Assembly (NCBI RefSeq): GCF_016616885.1 | Contig: NZ_CP067102.1 | Coordinates: 3,190,501 to 3,254,500 of the forward strand | Direction: 5' to 3' | Length of the DNA: 64,000 bases | Source: Bradyrhizobium diazoefficiens | GTDB taxonomy: Bacteria; Pseudomonadota; Alphaproteobacteria; Rhizobiales; Xanthobacteraceae | Shown here: positions 7,989 to 16,194 of the stretch, one piece after another | Position numbering within the stretch: the stretch's first letter is position 1 | How the letters are laid out: the number at the start of each line of letters is the position of its first letter | Made by a program: the position numbers and the translations under genes | Notes under the pieces: generated by a model | Seen by the model: the letters and a program-made list of their open reading frames with translations, nothing else | Told to the model about the DNA's origin: nothing | Databases searched by the model: none

Positions 7989-9449
7989 ATGAGCGAGACT
8001 TTCACAAGCGTGTCCCAGGAAGAAGCCGGCTTTCGTGAACGTGCGCGGCTGTCGTTCGATCTCGACGCCGACATTTGCGTGATCGGGGCGGGGGTTGCCG
8101 GCCTCTCCATTGCGCTGGAGGCGGCCCGGCTCGGGGCCAGCGTCGCGGTGCTTGAGGGCCGCCATGTCGGCTGGAACGCCTCCGGCAACCAGCTCGGCAC
8201 CGTGATGCCGGGCTTCGCGCTGCCGCTCACCGAGCTGATCGAGCGCATTGGTTTCGGGGACGCCAGCGAATTGTGGACGCTCTCGAAGGAAGGCGCCGAG
8301 TTCGTCCGGTCCAATGCCACCGAAGAGAACATGCCGGGCATTGGACTTTCCGACGGGGTGCTTGAGGTCTCCAATGTCGATGCCGGCGACCGGCTGATCA
8401 GCCGGCTCCAAATGCTGAACGAGGATTTCGACACCGAGGCCGAGGGCTGGCAAGTCGATCGCGTTCGTGAGGCGCTCAAGACCGATCGTTACTTCCACGG
8501 CGTGTACTATCCCAGGGCGTTCCAGGTCGATGGCCGCAAATATGTGCACGGCCTGGCGGCGCTGGCGCGGCGGGCCGGTGCCCGCATCTTCGAGGATACG
8601 CCGGTCGTCAGCATCGATCATTCCGGTATCCGCAAGCGCATCGTGACGCCGTCGGCGCGGCTGCGCGCCACGCATATCGTGCTCGCCGGCAACATCCATC
8701 TCGGCGCGCCGTTACGGCGCTTGTCGGAGACGCTGCTGCCGGTCTGGCGCTATGCCGGCATCACCGCGCCGCTCGGCGAGCGCGTGCACGAGATCATCGG
8801 TTTCAAGGGATCGGTGATGGATTCCGACGGCGTCGATCATTTCCGCATCGTCGATGGCGATCGCCTGATGTGGGAGAGCCCGGAGACCACCTGGGCCGCG
8901 CGGCCGCAGCGCTTTGCAGGAAGCGTCGGGCGGCGGATCCGGTCGATCTTCCCAGAGCTCGGCAATGTCGAGATCACTGAGACGTTTGGCGGCGCCACCG
9001 GCCGGACCGTGCACGGCATGCCGCAGATCGGCCAGTTGCGCAAAGGCCTGTGGGTGGCGAGCGGGTTCGGCCGCCAGGGCATGAACACGTCCGCCATGGC
9101 CGGGCAGCTGATCGCGCGCAGCATCCTGTGGGGCGACGATCGCTGGAAGCTGTTCTCGCCGTTCGAGCTGGTCTGGGCGGGCGGCACCACCGGACGGGTC
9201 GCGGGCCAGTTGGTCGGCATCTGGGGCAGGGCGAGTTCCGCCGCCGCGGGCTCGCTCGCCCGCTACCGCGAGCGGGCACGGATCAAGGACAGGGAACGCG
9301 AGGCCCGGTTGGCCGAGGCCAACCGGGCCGCCGGCACCGGTCCGCGCCGTCCGCCGCCCGGGGTTCGGCCGCGGGTGGCCTCGGCGCCGCAGCCGGCTGC
9401 GACGCAGGAGGCGGAACCAGCCCCCCAGGAGCACGGTGTCTCGCAATAA
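7989..9449 (+). CDS. FAD-dependent oxidoreductase, DAO family
   Basis: The 486-residue protein has an N-terminal dinucleotide fold (DICVIGAGVAGLSIALEAAR, about residues 24-45), the flavin-binding VLEGRHVGWNASG segment, and a C-terminal GLWVASGFGRQGMNTSAMAG motif that closes the FAD site. It belongs to the D-amino-acid oxidase/glycine oxidase superfamily, which oxidises amines or amino acids, but the substrate cannot be told. The last 70 residues are charged and then proline/alanine-rich, probably disordered and not part of the fold. It is divergent from sixA and about 90 bases upstream of msrB on the same strand. Confidence 0.87.
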   Translation: MSETFTSVSQEEAGFRERARLSFDLDADICVIGAGVAGLSIALEAARLGASVAVLEGRHVGWNASGNQLGTVMPGFALPLTELIERIGFGDASELWTLSKEGAEFVRSNATEENMPGIGLSDGVLEVSNVDAGDRLISRLQMLNEDFDTEAEGWQVDRVREALKTDRYFHGVYYPRAFQVDGRKYVHGLAALARRAGARIFEDTPVVSIDHSGIRKRIVTPSARLRATHIVLAGNIHLGAPLRRLSETLLPVWRYAGITAPLGERVHEIIGFKGSVMDSDGVDHFRIVDGDRLMWESPETTWAARPQRFAGSVGRRIRSIFPELGNVEITETFGGATGRTVHGMPQIGQLRKGLWVASGFGRQGMNTSAMAGQLIARSILWGDDRWKLFSPFELVWAGGTTGRVAGQLVGIWGRASSAAAGSLARYRERARIKDREREARLAEANRAAGTGPRRPPPGVRPRVASAPQPAATQEAEPAPQEHGVSQ

Positions 9450-9536
9450 GCCCGAGAAAAATCCCGCCTGGAAGTGTAACATCGGCCGTTAGAGCCCGTA
9501 TCTCAGGGCGTGGATTTCCTGCGCACGGAGAATGAG

Positions 9537-10049
9537 ATGTTTGACCGCCGCATCCTGTTGACGACCGTCGCCGGCCTGTTCGGCCTTTCGGCCTTCCGCT
9601 GGCTGAGAGCAACGCCGGCCGAGGCTGGAGAGAAAGCCGCGCAGAAGTTCGAGATCGAGAAAACCGACGCCGAGTGGCGGGCCCAGCTCACCCCGCAGCA
9701 ATATGAGATCCTCCGCAAGGAAGGCACCGAGCGCCCGGGCTCCAGCCCGCTGCTGAACGAGCACCGCAAGGGCACCTTCGCCTGCGCCGGCTGCGACCTG
9801 CCGCTGTTTGCCTCGGAGACCAAGTTCGAGAGCGGCACGGGCTGGCCGAGCTTCTACCAGCCGATCGAGGGCAATGTCGGCAAAACCGAGGACCGCACCT
9901 TCGGCATGGTGCGCACCGAGGTGCATTGCCGGCGCTGCGGCGGCCATCTCGGCCATGTCTTCGACGACGGTCCGAAGCCGACCGGATTGCGCTATTGCAT
10001 CGACGGTTTCGGGCTGGTGTTCCACCCCGCGGCGCCGTCGGCGACGTAA
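9537..10049 (+). CDS. msrB: Peptide methionine-R-sulfoxide reductase B, exported
   Basis: The 170-residue protein contains the complete MsrB fold: two zinc-binding CxxC pairs (CAGC and CRRC), the substrate pocket [21 protein letters not shown], and the catalytic cysteine in RYCIDGFGL (residue 154). The N-terminus [20 protein letters not shown] has an arginine pair before a hydrophobic stretch, resembling a twin-arginine or Sec signal, so it probably repairs periplasmic proteins. The ATG at 9537 is preceded by GGAG at six bases and is a better start than 9510. Confidence 0.92.
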   Translation: MFDRRILLTTVAGLFGLSAFRWLRATPAEAGEKAAQKFEIEKTDAEWRAQLTPQQYEILRKEGTERPGSSPLLNEHRKGTFACAGCDLPLFASETKFESGTGWPSFYQPIEGNVGKTEDRTFGMVRTEVHCRRCGGHLGHVFDDGPKPTGLRYCIDGFGLVFHPAAPSAT

Positions 10050-10144
10050 AGCTCGCTGGAGTCGTTCCGGAGCGATGCGCGAGCATCGAATCCGGATTCT
10101 CGAGGGGTTCGATGCTTCGCATCGCCCCGTAACGACCATGCATC

Positions 10145-10196
10145 CCGGCAATTGTTGCCGGCCCGGCAATTGTGCCCCGGTCATCCGACCGGGGCA
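10145..10196 (+). terminator. Hairpin pair downstream of msrB
   Basis: TGCCCCGGTC at 10173-10182 pairs with GACCGGGGCA at 10187-10196 across a four-base loop. A smaller CCGGCAA/TTGCCGG stem lies just before it. No uracil run follows immediately (tgtctattt), so this is a modest terminator candidate that separates msrB from the flgE promoter. Confidence 0.45.
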
Positions 10197-10234
10197 TGTC
10201 TATTTAAGTCATTGATTTTCTGAGAATACCCGCA

Positions 10235-10252
10235 TTGGCATAGGCCTTGCGA
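10235..10252 (+). promoter_or_regulatory. Sigma-54 promoter of flgE-flgK-flgL
   Basis: TTGGCATAGGCCTTGCGA carries the -24 GG at 10237-10238 and the -12 GC at 10249-10250, exactly ten bases apart, with TGGCA and TTGC cores. Transcription should start near 10262, about 50 bases before the flgE ATG. Sigma-54 control of hook genes is known from Caulobacter, where FlbD activates. An activator site was not identified. Confidence 0.8.
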
Positions 10253-10314
10253 CGTCTCCTCCGACTGCGGCCACGGGTCTGCCGGCCGCCGAGATCGGAT
10301 TTGGAGACAAAGTT

Positions 10315-12141
10315 ATGGGTATCTTCGATGCAATGAACACCTCGGTGGGTGGCCTGCAGGCGCAGTCCTACGCGCTTCAGAACATTTCGGGCAACATCGC
10401 GAACTCATCCACCACCGCTTACAAGGGCATCGGAACCAGCTTCGAGGATCTCATCCCCGACTCCTCGGTGCCCAACAAGCAGGTCGCCGGCGGCGTCACC
10501 GCGCATGCCCAGGCAACCATCACCACGCAGGGCACGATCTCGGGCTCCAGTGTCGCCACCAACATGGCGATCACGGGCGATGGCTTCTTCTCGGTGCAGA
10601 AGGCGACCGGCGTCGTCGACAACGTGCCGGTGTTCGACGGCGTTAACTACTACACCCGCCGCGGCGACTTCCAGGTCAATGCCAACGGCAATCTCGTCAA
10701 CGGCGCCGGCTACTATTTGATGGGCGTTGCGGTCGACCCGAAGACCGGCAATCCGACCGGCAGCGTGCCGACGGTGCTGCAATTCCAGAACAATTTCGTC
10801 CCGGCGCAGGCGACGACCTCGATCCAGTATGCGGCGAACCTGCCGACCACGCCGAACACGGTGGCGAGCTCGACCGCGGCGAGCCACACGCTGCTGGCCA
10901 ATGGCGGTCTCGATCCGACTGACTTCCTTGCGTCGAACCCCCTGCCGATCGGCAGTCCGCCTCCGCGCACGGACGCCACCATCACGAGTGCGGGTGCCAA
11001 CAACAGTGTGCCCGGTCCGATCACCGGTGCGACGAAATTGTCGGGCACCGCGCCGAGCGACTCGCTGACAACGAGCTTCGCGGCCGGTGACACCATCATC
11101 GTCGGTAGTTCGCCTGCGACGACAATCACGATTACTGCGGCGGGCACCGGCCTGCAGGACGCGACGCACGTTCGCGCCGACGACACCGTCGGCAACCTGC
11201 TAACGGCGATCGGCACCGCCACGGGCGTAGCGCCGTCCATCAACGCCTCGAACGGCAAGATCACATTCCATACGGGCACGGCGCAGGATCTCAGCATCAC
11301 AAGCACGGCGCCCGCATTCTCCGCGCTCGGATTGACGAGCCCGGTGACCCAGGCACGTGGCACCGGCATGACCGCAACCGGTGTGGTGATGGGCAGCGAC
11401 GTCGCCACCTTCACCAAGGAATCGATCAGCGGCGGCGCGGTGACGGCCTACAACGCGGCCGGTACGCCCGTGAATCTGCAGTTGCGCTGGGCCAAGACCG
11501 ACAGTTCCGCCCTGGGCCCCACACACAGCGATACCTGGAACCTGTTCTACCAGACCGACCCCAGTGCGACCACCAGCACGCAGCCGGCCTGGGTGAACAC
11601 TGGCCAGACCTTCGCCTTCGCCAGTGACGGCTCGCTCACCTCGCCGAGCGGCTCGGGCATCACCATCAACAACGTCGGCGTGAGCGGCCAATCGCTCGGC
11701 TCGGTCGCCTTCAACATCTCCTCGGGCGGGCTGACGCAATTTGCGAGCACGAGCGGCGCGGTGACCATCAACACAATTACGCAGAACGGCTACGCCGCCG
11801 GCCAGCTCCGCTCGGTCGCCGTCAACAACAACGGCCTCGTTGTCGGCACCTTTTCCAACGGCCAGAACCTCGATCTCGCCTCGGTAACGCTGTCGCACTT
11901 CAACGGCACCAACTATTTGAAGGCATTGGACGGCGGCGCCTATGCCGTGACCGATCAGTCGGGCCCGGCGATCGCGGGCGCCTCGGGCACCATCAGCGGC
12001 TCGTCGCTGGAGGGATCCAACACCGACATCGCCGACGAGTTCACCAAGCTGATCGTGACCCAGCAGGCCTATTCGGCCAACACCAAGGTGATCACGACGG
12101 CGAATTCGATGGTGCAGGACCTCTTGAACGTGTTGCGCTGA
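10315..12141 (+). CDS. flgE: Flagellar hook protein FlgE
   Basis: The 608-residue protein has the N-terminal rod-hook signature (SYALQNISGNIANSSTTAYK, residues 20-39) and the matching C-terminal helix (EFTKLIVTQQAYSANTKVIT...DLLNVLR) that build the inner core of the hook. It is about 200 residues longer than the enterobacterial hook protein. The extra length lies in the Thr/Ala/Ser-rich central part (about 200-360), which would form surface domains on the hook. It is first in an flgE-flgK-flgL run, 43 bases before flgK, and is exported by the flagellar type III apparatus. Confidence 0.96.
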   Translation: MGIFDAMNTSVGGLQAQSYALQNISGNIANSSTTAYKGIGTSFEDLIPDSSVPNKQVAGGVTAHAQATITTQGTISGSSVATNMAITGDGFFSVQKATGVVDNVPVFDGVNYYTRRGDFQVNANGNLVNGAGYYLMGVAVDPKTGNPTGSVPTVLQFQNNFVPAQATTSIQYAANLPTTPNTVASSTAASHTLLANGGLDPTDFLASNPLPIGSPPPRTDATITSAGANNSVPGPITGATKLSGTAPSDSLTTSFAAGDTIIVGSSPATTITITAAGTGLQDATHVRADDTVGNLLTAIGTATGVAPSINASNGKITFHTGTAQDLSITSTAPAFSALGLTSPVTQARGTGMTATGVVMGSDVATFTKESISGGAVTAYNAAGTPVNLQLRWAKTDSSALGPTHSDTWNLFYQTDPSATTSTQPAWVNTGQTFAFASDGSLTSPSGSGITINNVGVSGQSLGSVAFNISSGGLTQFASTSGAVTINTITQNGYAAGQLRSVAVNNNGLVVGTFSNGQNLDLASVTLSHFNGTNYLKALDGGAYAVTDQSGPAIAGASGTISGSSLEGSNTDIADEFTKLIVTQQAYSANTKVITTANSMVQDLLNVLR

Positions 12142-12184
12142 TCGGTCCACCGGCGCGTAACGTAACCAAAGGCGGCAGGTCAAC

Positions 12185-14068
12185 ATGGGTTTGAGTTCAG
12201 CCCTCGCCAGTGCGATGAGCGGTCTGCGTGCCAACCAGGCCGCGCTCTCGATCGTCTCGTCGAACGTCGCAAACTCGCAGACGCCGGGTTACGTCACCCA
12301 GACGCCGAACCAGGTCGAGGTCACCACCGCCGATTTCGGATCGTCGGTGATGACGACCGGCGTCAGCCGGGAGCTCGACACCTTCGTGCAGAACCAGCTT
12401 CGCACCGAGACCGGCGGCAGCGGCTACGCCGACCAGATGGCCAACATCCTGAAGCAGCTTCAGAATGTCTATGGCAACCCCGGCGGCAGCGGCACGCTCG
12501 AAACGGCGCTGAATAACTTCACCAGCTCGCTCCAGGCGCTGTCGACGAGCGCGGGCTCGTCGTCGGCGCAGACGGTCGCGGTCGGCGCGGCGCAGGCGCT
12601 GGCGACGCAGCTCAACGTCACGACCAAAGGCATCCAGTCGTTGCGCTCCAACGCCGAGCAGGATCTCGGCACCTCGGCACAGCAGGCCAACGCGGCGATG
12701 AACCAGATCGCCGACATCAACACCAAGCTGCAGGGCCTGTCTTCGAGCGATCCGTCCACCGCGACGCTGATGGATCAGCGCGACCAGGCCATCAACTCGC
12801 TGTCCAAATATGTCGACGTCCGCGTCACCACCGACGGATCGAACCAGGCCAACATCTACACCACCACGGGCATCCAGCTCGTCGGCGCGGGGCTCGCCTC
12901 GCAATTCACCTTCGCCTCCGCCGGCGCACTCTCGGCGACCTCGCTCTACAACACCAATCCGGCCAAGTCCGGTGTCGGCGCATTCAACATCAAGCTTCCG
13001 AACGGGGCGCAGGTCGACGTCGTCGCCAACAACGTGGTCTCCTCCGGCCAGATCGCAGCGGATCTGAAGCTGCGCGACCAGACGCTGGTGCAGGCGCAGA
13101 CCCAGATCGACCAGCTCGCCGCGACGATGTCGAGCGCGCTGTCGGACAAGTCCACGGCGGGCACGGCGGTCTCGGGCCCACCGGCGGGCTTCGACGTCGA
13201 TCTCGCCGGCGCCGCACCGGGCAACACCGTCAACCTGACTTACACCGACACGACGACCAACACGCAGCGCCAGATTACGCTGGTCAACGTGACCGACCCG
13301 GCGGCCTTGCCGCTCCAAAACGCGTCGAATGCGAACCCGATGCAGGTCGGCGTCGACTTCTCCAGCGGCATGAGCGCGATCGCGTCTGCGCTCAACACCG
13401 CGCTGTCCGGTACGCACCTGTCATTCTCCGCGGCCCCGCTGCCCGCCACGGCCACGACGCTGCGGATGACCGATGACGGCAGCGGCCTAGCCAAGGTCAA
13501 CTCATCCTCGATCACCAAGACGATCTCCTCGCTGACCTCGGGCAGTCCGCAGCTGCCGCTGTTCACCGACGGCGGTCAGGCGCTCTACACCGGCGCGATC
13601 ACGGCAGCGGGCTCGCAGATGACCGGCCTTGCCGGGCGCATCGCAGTGAACACGCAGCTCGCCACCGATCCGACCCGGCTGTCGGTCTACAGCACCTCGC
13701 CGGTGACACCGGCAGGCGACACCACGCGCTCGGACTATCTCTATTCGCAGCTCACCACGGCGGTGTTCTCCTATTCGCCGCAGACCGGTCTCGGTTCGGC
13801 TACCCAGCCGTTCAGCGGCAGCGTCTCGAACTACCTTCAGCAATTCCTGAGCGTCCAGAGCAACGCATCGACCCAGGCGACCCAGCTCCAGCAGGGCCAG
13901 AGCGTCGTGGTCTCGACGCTCCAGGCGAAGTTCAACTCGACCTCCAGCGTCAATCTCGACGCCGAGATGTCGAACCTGATCCAGCTCCAGAATGCCTACG
14001 CGGCCAATGCCCATCTCATGTCGGTGGTGCAAAGCATGATGAACACGCTGCTCCAGGCTCAAGGATAA
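12185..14068 (+). CDS. flgK: Hook-filament junction protein FlgK (HAP1)
   Basis: The 627-residue protein starts with MGLSSALASAMSGLRANQAA and SSNVANSQTPGYV, the rod/hook family N-terminal motif. It ends with the FlgK helix (EMSNLIQLQNAYAANAHLM, then VVQSMMNTLLQ). FlgK forms the first of two adaptor rings between hook and filament. Coiled-coil heptads are evident around residues 85-200. It follows flgE and precedes flgL by 31 bases, without a promoter of its own that I can see. Confidence 0.95.
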   Translation: MGLSSALASAMSGLRANQAALSIVSSNVANSQTPGYVTQTPNQVEVTTADFGSSVMTTGVSRELDTFVQNQLRTETGGSGYADQMANILKQLQNVYGNPGGSGTLETALNNFTSSLQALSTSAGSSSAQTVAVGAAQALATQLNVTTKGIQSLRSNAEQDLGTSAQQANAAMNQIADINTKLQGLSSSDPSTATLMDQRDQAINSLSKYVDVRVTTDGSNQANIYTTTGIQLVGAGLASQFTFASAGALSATSLYNTNPAKSGVGAFNIKLPNGAQVDVVANNVVSSGQIAADLKLRDQTLVQAQTQIDQLAATMSSALSDKSTAGTAVSGPPAGFDVDLAGAAPGNTVNLTYTDTTTNTQRQITLVNVTDPAALPLQNASNANPMQVGVDFSSGMSAIASALNTALSGTHLSFSAAPLPATATTLRMTDDGSGLAKVNSSSITKTISSLTSGSPQLPLFTDGGQALYTGAITAAGSQMTGLAGRIAVNTQLATDPTRLSVYSTSPVTPAGDTTRSDYLYSQLTTAVFSYSPQTGLGSATQPFSGSVSNYLQQFLSVQSNASTQATQLQQGQSVVVSTLQAKFNSTSSVNLDAEMSNLIQLQNAYAANAHLMSVVQSMMNTLLQAQG

Positions 14069-14099
14069 CCGCGCGTATCAAGTGTAAGGGCGATGAAAC

Positions 14100-15983
14100 A
14101 TGTCGATCAGCAGCATCAACTACTCCTCGTCGATCCTCGGCGCGCAGATCCGCAACATCAATCAGCAGCTCACGGATCTGTCGACGCAGCTCTCGACCGG
14201 CAAGCTATCGCAGAACTATTCGGGGATGGGCACCAACGAGGGCTTCGCGATCGCCTCGCGCTCGCAGTTGTCCAACATCGACGCCTATACCGACACGATC
14301 ACCAACGTCAACGTCAACATCAACCTCACCAACACGGCGTTGCAAGCGCTGACGACGATCCGCAGTACGGCGCAGACGGGCGCTGCGAATACGTCGCAGG
14401 ATCTCAACGTCAACGGCCAGACGGTGGCGCAGAACACCGCGGCTGCCCAGTTCGGCTCGATGATCGGCGTCCTCAACACGCAGTCAGGCAACCGCTATCT
14501 GTTCTCCGGAACCGCGGTCAACACGCCGTCGGTCACCGACGCCGGCGACATCATCAACGGCACCACGACGCAGGCGGGCTTCAAGACCGTGATGGCGGAG
14601 CGCCAGGCCGCCGATCTCGGTGCCAACGGAATGGGCCGGCTGGTGCAGACGCAGCCGACGCCGAGCTCGGTGAAGGTGTCGGAGGACGTCGCGGGATCGC
14701 CGTTCGGCTTGAAGATCGCCGCGGTCTCCTCGACGCTGACGGGCGCGACGGTCACCGGCCCAAGCGGCTCGCCGGTGTCGTTCTCCGTTGATCTCAACGG
14801 CGTGAACCCGAACAACGGCGACAAGCTCAGCGTGCAGTTCACGCTGCCGGACGGCTCGACCGAGCAGATCGACCTGACCGCCTCGACCGCCACGCCGACG
14901 CCGATCGGCAGCTTTGCGATCAATGCGACCATCCCCGGCAACACCGCCGCGAACCTCAATACGGCGTTGAACACCGCGATCACGAAGCTCGCCAACACCT
15001 CGCTGGTGGCGGCATCCGCCGTGACCGCCGGCGACAACTTCTTCAACACCGCGAGCTCTGCGATCGGCACTCCCAAGAACAACCAGGCGGCCCCACCCGC
15101 ACCGATCAGCGGGGCGACCGCGCTGTCCGGCACGGCTCCCTCGAACTCGATCTCGCCCGGCTTTTCGGTCGGCGACGCCATCACGGTCAACGGCACGACG
15201 CTCAGCTTCGTCGCGTCGGGCGCGACCGGCAACCAGCTCAACGTCACCGATAGCATCCAGACGCTGATGAGCAAGATCGACCAGATCACGGGGACCTCGA
15301 AGCCGTCGACCATCCATGGCGGTTCGATCACGATCAACACCGACGATGCGGCGAGCCTGAGCATATCGGGCTCGACTCCGGCCGCGACGGCCGCACTGGG
15401 CGCGCTCGGCTTCAGCACGTCGCCGATCACCGCCACGCAACCGCCGCTGCGCGTCGGCTCCTCGCCGGCGAGCTCGGCGACGACCCTGGTGAACGGCTCG
15501 GCCAACACCGTGAAATGGTACACCGGCAATGACGGGCCCGGCTCGCCGCGCTCGACCGCGGTGGCACGGGTCGACGATTCCATCACGATTCAATATGGCG
15601 CACAGGCCGATGAGAGCGCGATCCGGCGGCAGTTGCAGGCGATCGCCGTGTTCGGCACGTTCTCGACCTCGCCGGCCGGGACCTATTCCAGCGGACAGGT
15701 CTCGGCGCTGAGCCAGAGGGTGGCTCAGGCGCTTGCGCCGCAGCCTGGACAGCAGCGCATCGAGGACATCCAGACCGATATCGCAATGGCCCAGAACACC
15801 ATGAAGGACGCCACCGCGCGCCAAACCCAGGCCAAGGCGCAGCTCCAGAACATCATTGACCAGGCCGAGTCGGCCCCGCCGGACCAGGTGGCGAGCGAAA
15901 TCCTGTCACTTCAGAACGCGCTCCAGGCGTCCTACCAGACCACTTCAAAGCTCGCGCAGCTGTCGCTCGTCAAGTTCCTGTAG
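14100..15983 (+). CDS. flgL: Hook-filament junction protein FlgL (HAP3)
   Basis: The 627-residue protein has a flagellin-type N-terminus (INQQLTDLSTQLSTGKLSQ near residue 20) and a C-terminal helix (LQNALQASYQTTSKLAQLSL). Gene order places it as FlgL rather than flagellin. It is much longer than the roughly 320 residues of the enterobacterial protein because of a Ser/Thr/Ala-rich insert (about residues 190-470). That insert contains a repeated-looking block (GATALSGTAPSNSISPGFSVGDAITV) that also resembles part of the FlgE insert (GATKLSGTAPSDSLTTSFAAGD). A shared surface domain between hook and junction proteins is therefore likely. Confidence 0.93.
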   Translation: MSISSINYSSSILGAQIRNINQQLTDLSTQLSTGKLSQNYSGMGTNEGFAIASRSQLSNIDAYTDTITNVNVNINLTNTALQALTTIRSTAQTGAANTSQDLNVNGQTVAQNTAAAQFGSMIGVLNTQSGNRYLFSGTAVNTPSVTDAGDIINGTTTQAGFKTVMAERQAADLGANGMGRLVQTQPTPSSVKVSEDVAGSPFGLKIAAVSSTLTGATVTGPSGSPVSFSVDLNGVNPNNGDKLSVQFTLPDGSTEQIDLTASTATPTPIGSFAINATIPGNTAANLNTALNTAITKLANTSLVAASAVTAGDNFFNTASSAIGTPKNNQAAPPAPISGATALSGTAPSNSISPGFSVGDAITVNGTTLSFVASGATGNQLNVTDSIQTLMSKIDQITGTSKPSTIHGGSITINTDDAASLSISGSTPAATAALGALGFSTSPITATQPPLRVGSSPASSATTLVNGSANTVKWYTGNDGPGSPRSTAVARVDDSITIQYGAQADESAIRRQLQAIAVFGTFSTSPAGTYSSGQVSALSQRVAQALAPQPGQQRIEDIQTDIAMAQNTMKDATARQTQAKAQLQNIIDQAESAPPDQVASEILSLQNALQASYQTTSKLAQLSLVKFL

Positions 15984-15992
15984 GAGCCCGCG

Positions 15993-16007
15993 TTAAGGCT
16001 CCATTAA
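15993..16007. promoter_or_regulatory. CtrA box upstream of the PLP/ATP-grasp cassette
   Basis: TTAAGGCTCCATTAA is an exact TTAA-N7-TTAA match, ten bases after the flgL stop and 52 bases before the possible small gene at 16059. This suggests that the following genes have their own cell-cycle-controlled promoter instead of relying on read-through from flgL. Confidence 0.7.
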
Positions 16008-16058
16008 CCATGCCTGTTTACCTCTTGGTGAGGATTGAGGCCGCTTGCGGAGCCATTG

Positions 16059-16184
16059 ATGTGGGATCGGATGCAACTCGTGGCCACGCCGAGCTTCGGC
16101 GGGCAGGTCCCGCCATCGGTGTCCCACGGCCACATCGCCTCGCAATTCGCAGCCGCACCTGCGGCCGCGGCCGATGCGGCGTGA
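16059..16184 (+). CDS. Possible 41-residue protein ahead of the cassette
   Basis: ATG at 16059 has GGAG six bases upstream. The frame encodes MWDRMQLVATPSFGGQ followed by an Ala-rich end. About 80% of its third codon positions are G or C, in keeping with the neighbours. It begins 52 bases after the CtrA box and stops 10 bases before the likely start of the next gene. No signal peptide or known domain is seen. It could be a leader peptide, a small structural protein, a substrate of the enzymes behind it, or chance. Confidence 0.4.
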   Translation: MWDRMQLVATPSFGGQVPPSVSHGHIASQFAAAPAAAADAA

Positions 16185-16194
16185 GCCTGTCGGG

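Noticed and set aside
12197..13417. Long minus-strand frames opposite flgK and flgL
   Set aside because: They are antisense to confirmed hook-associated protein genes, and their composition is typical of complement-strand readings.
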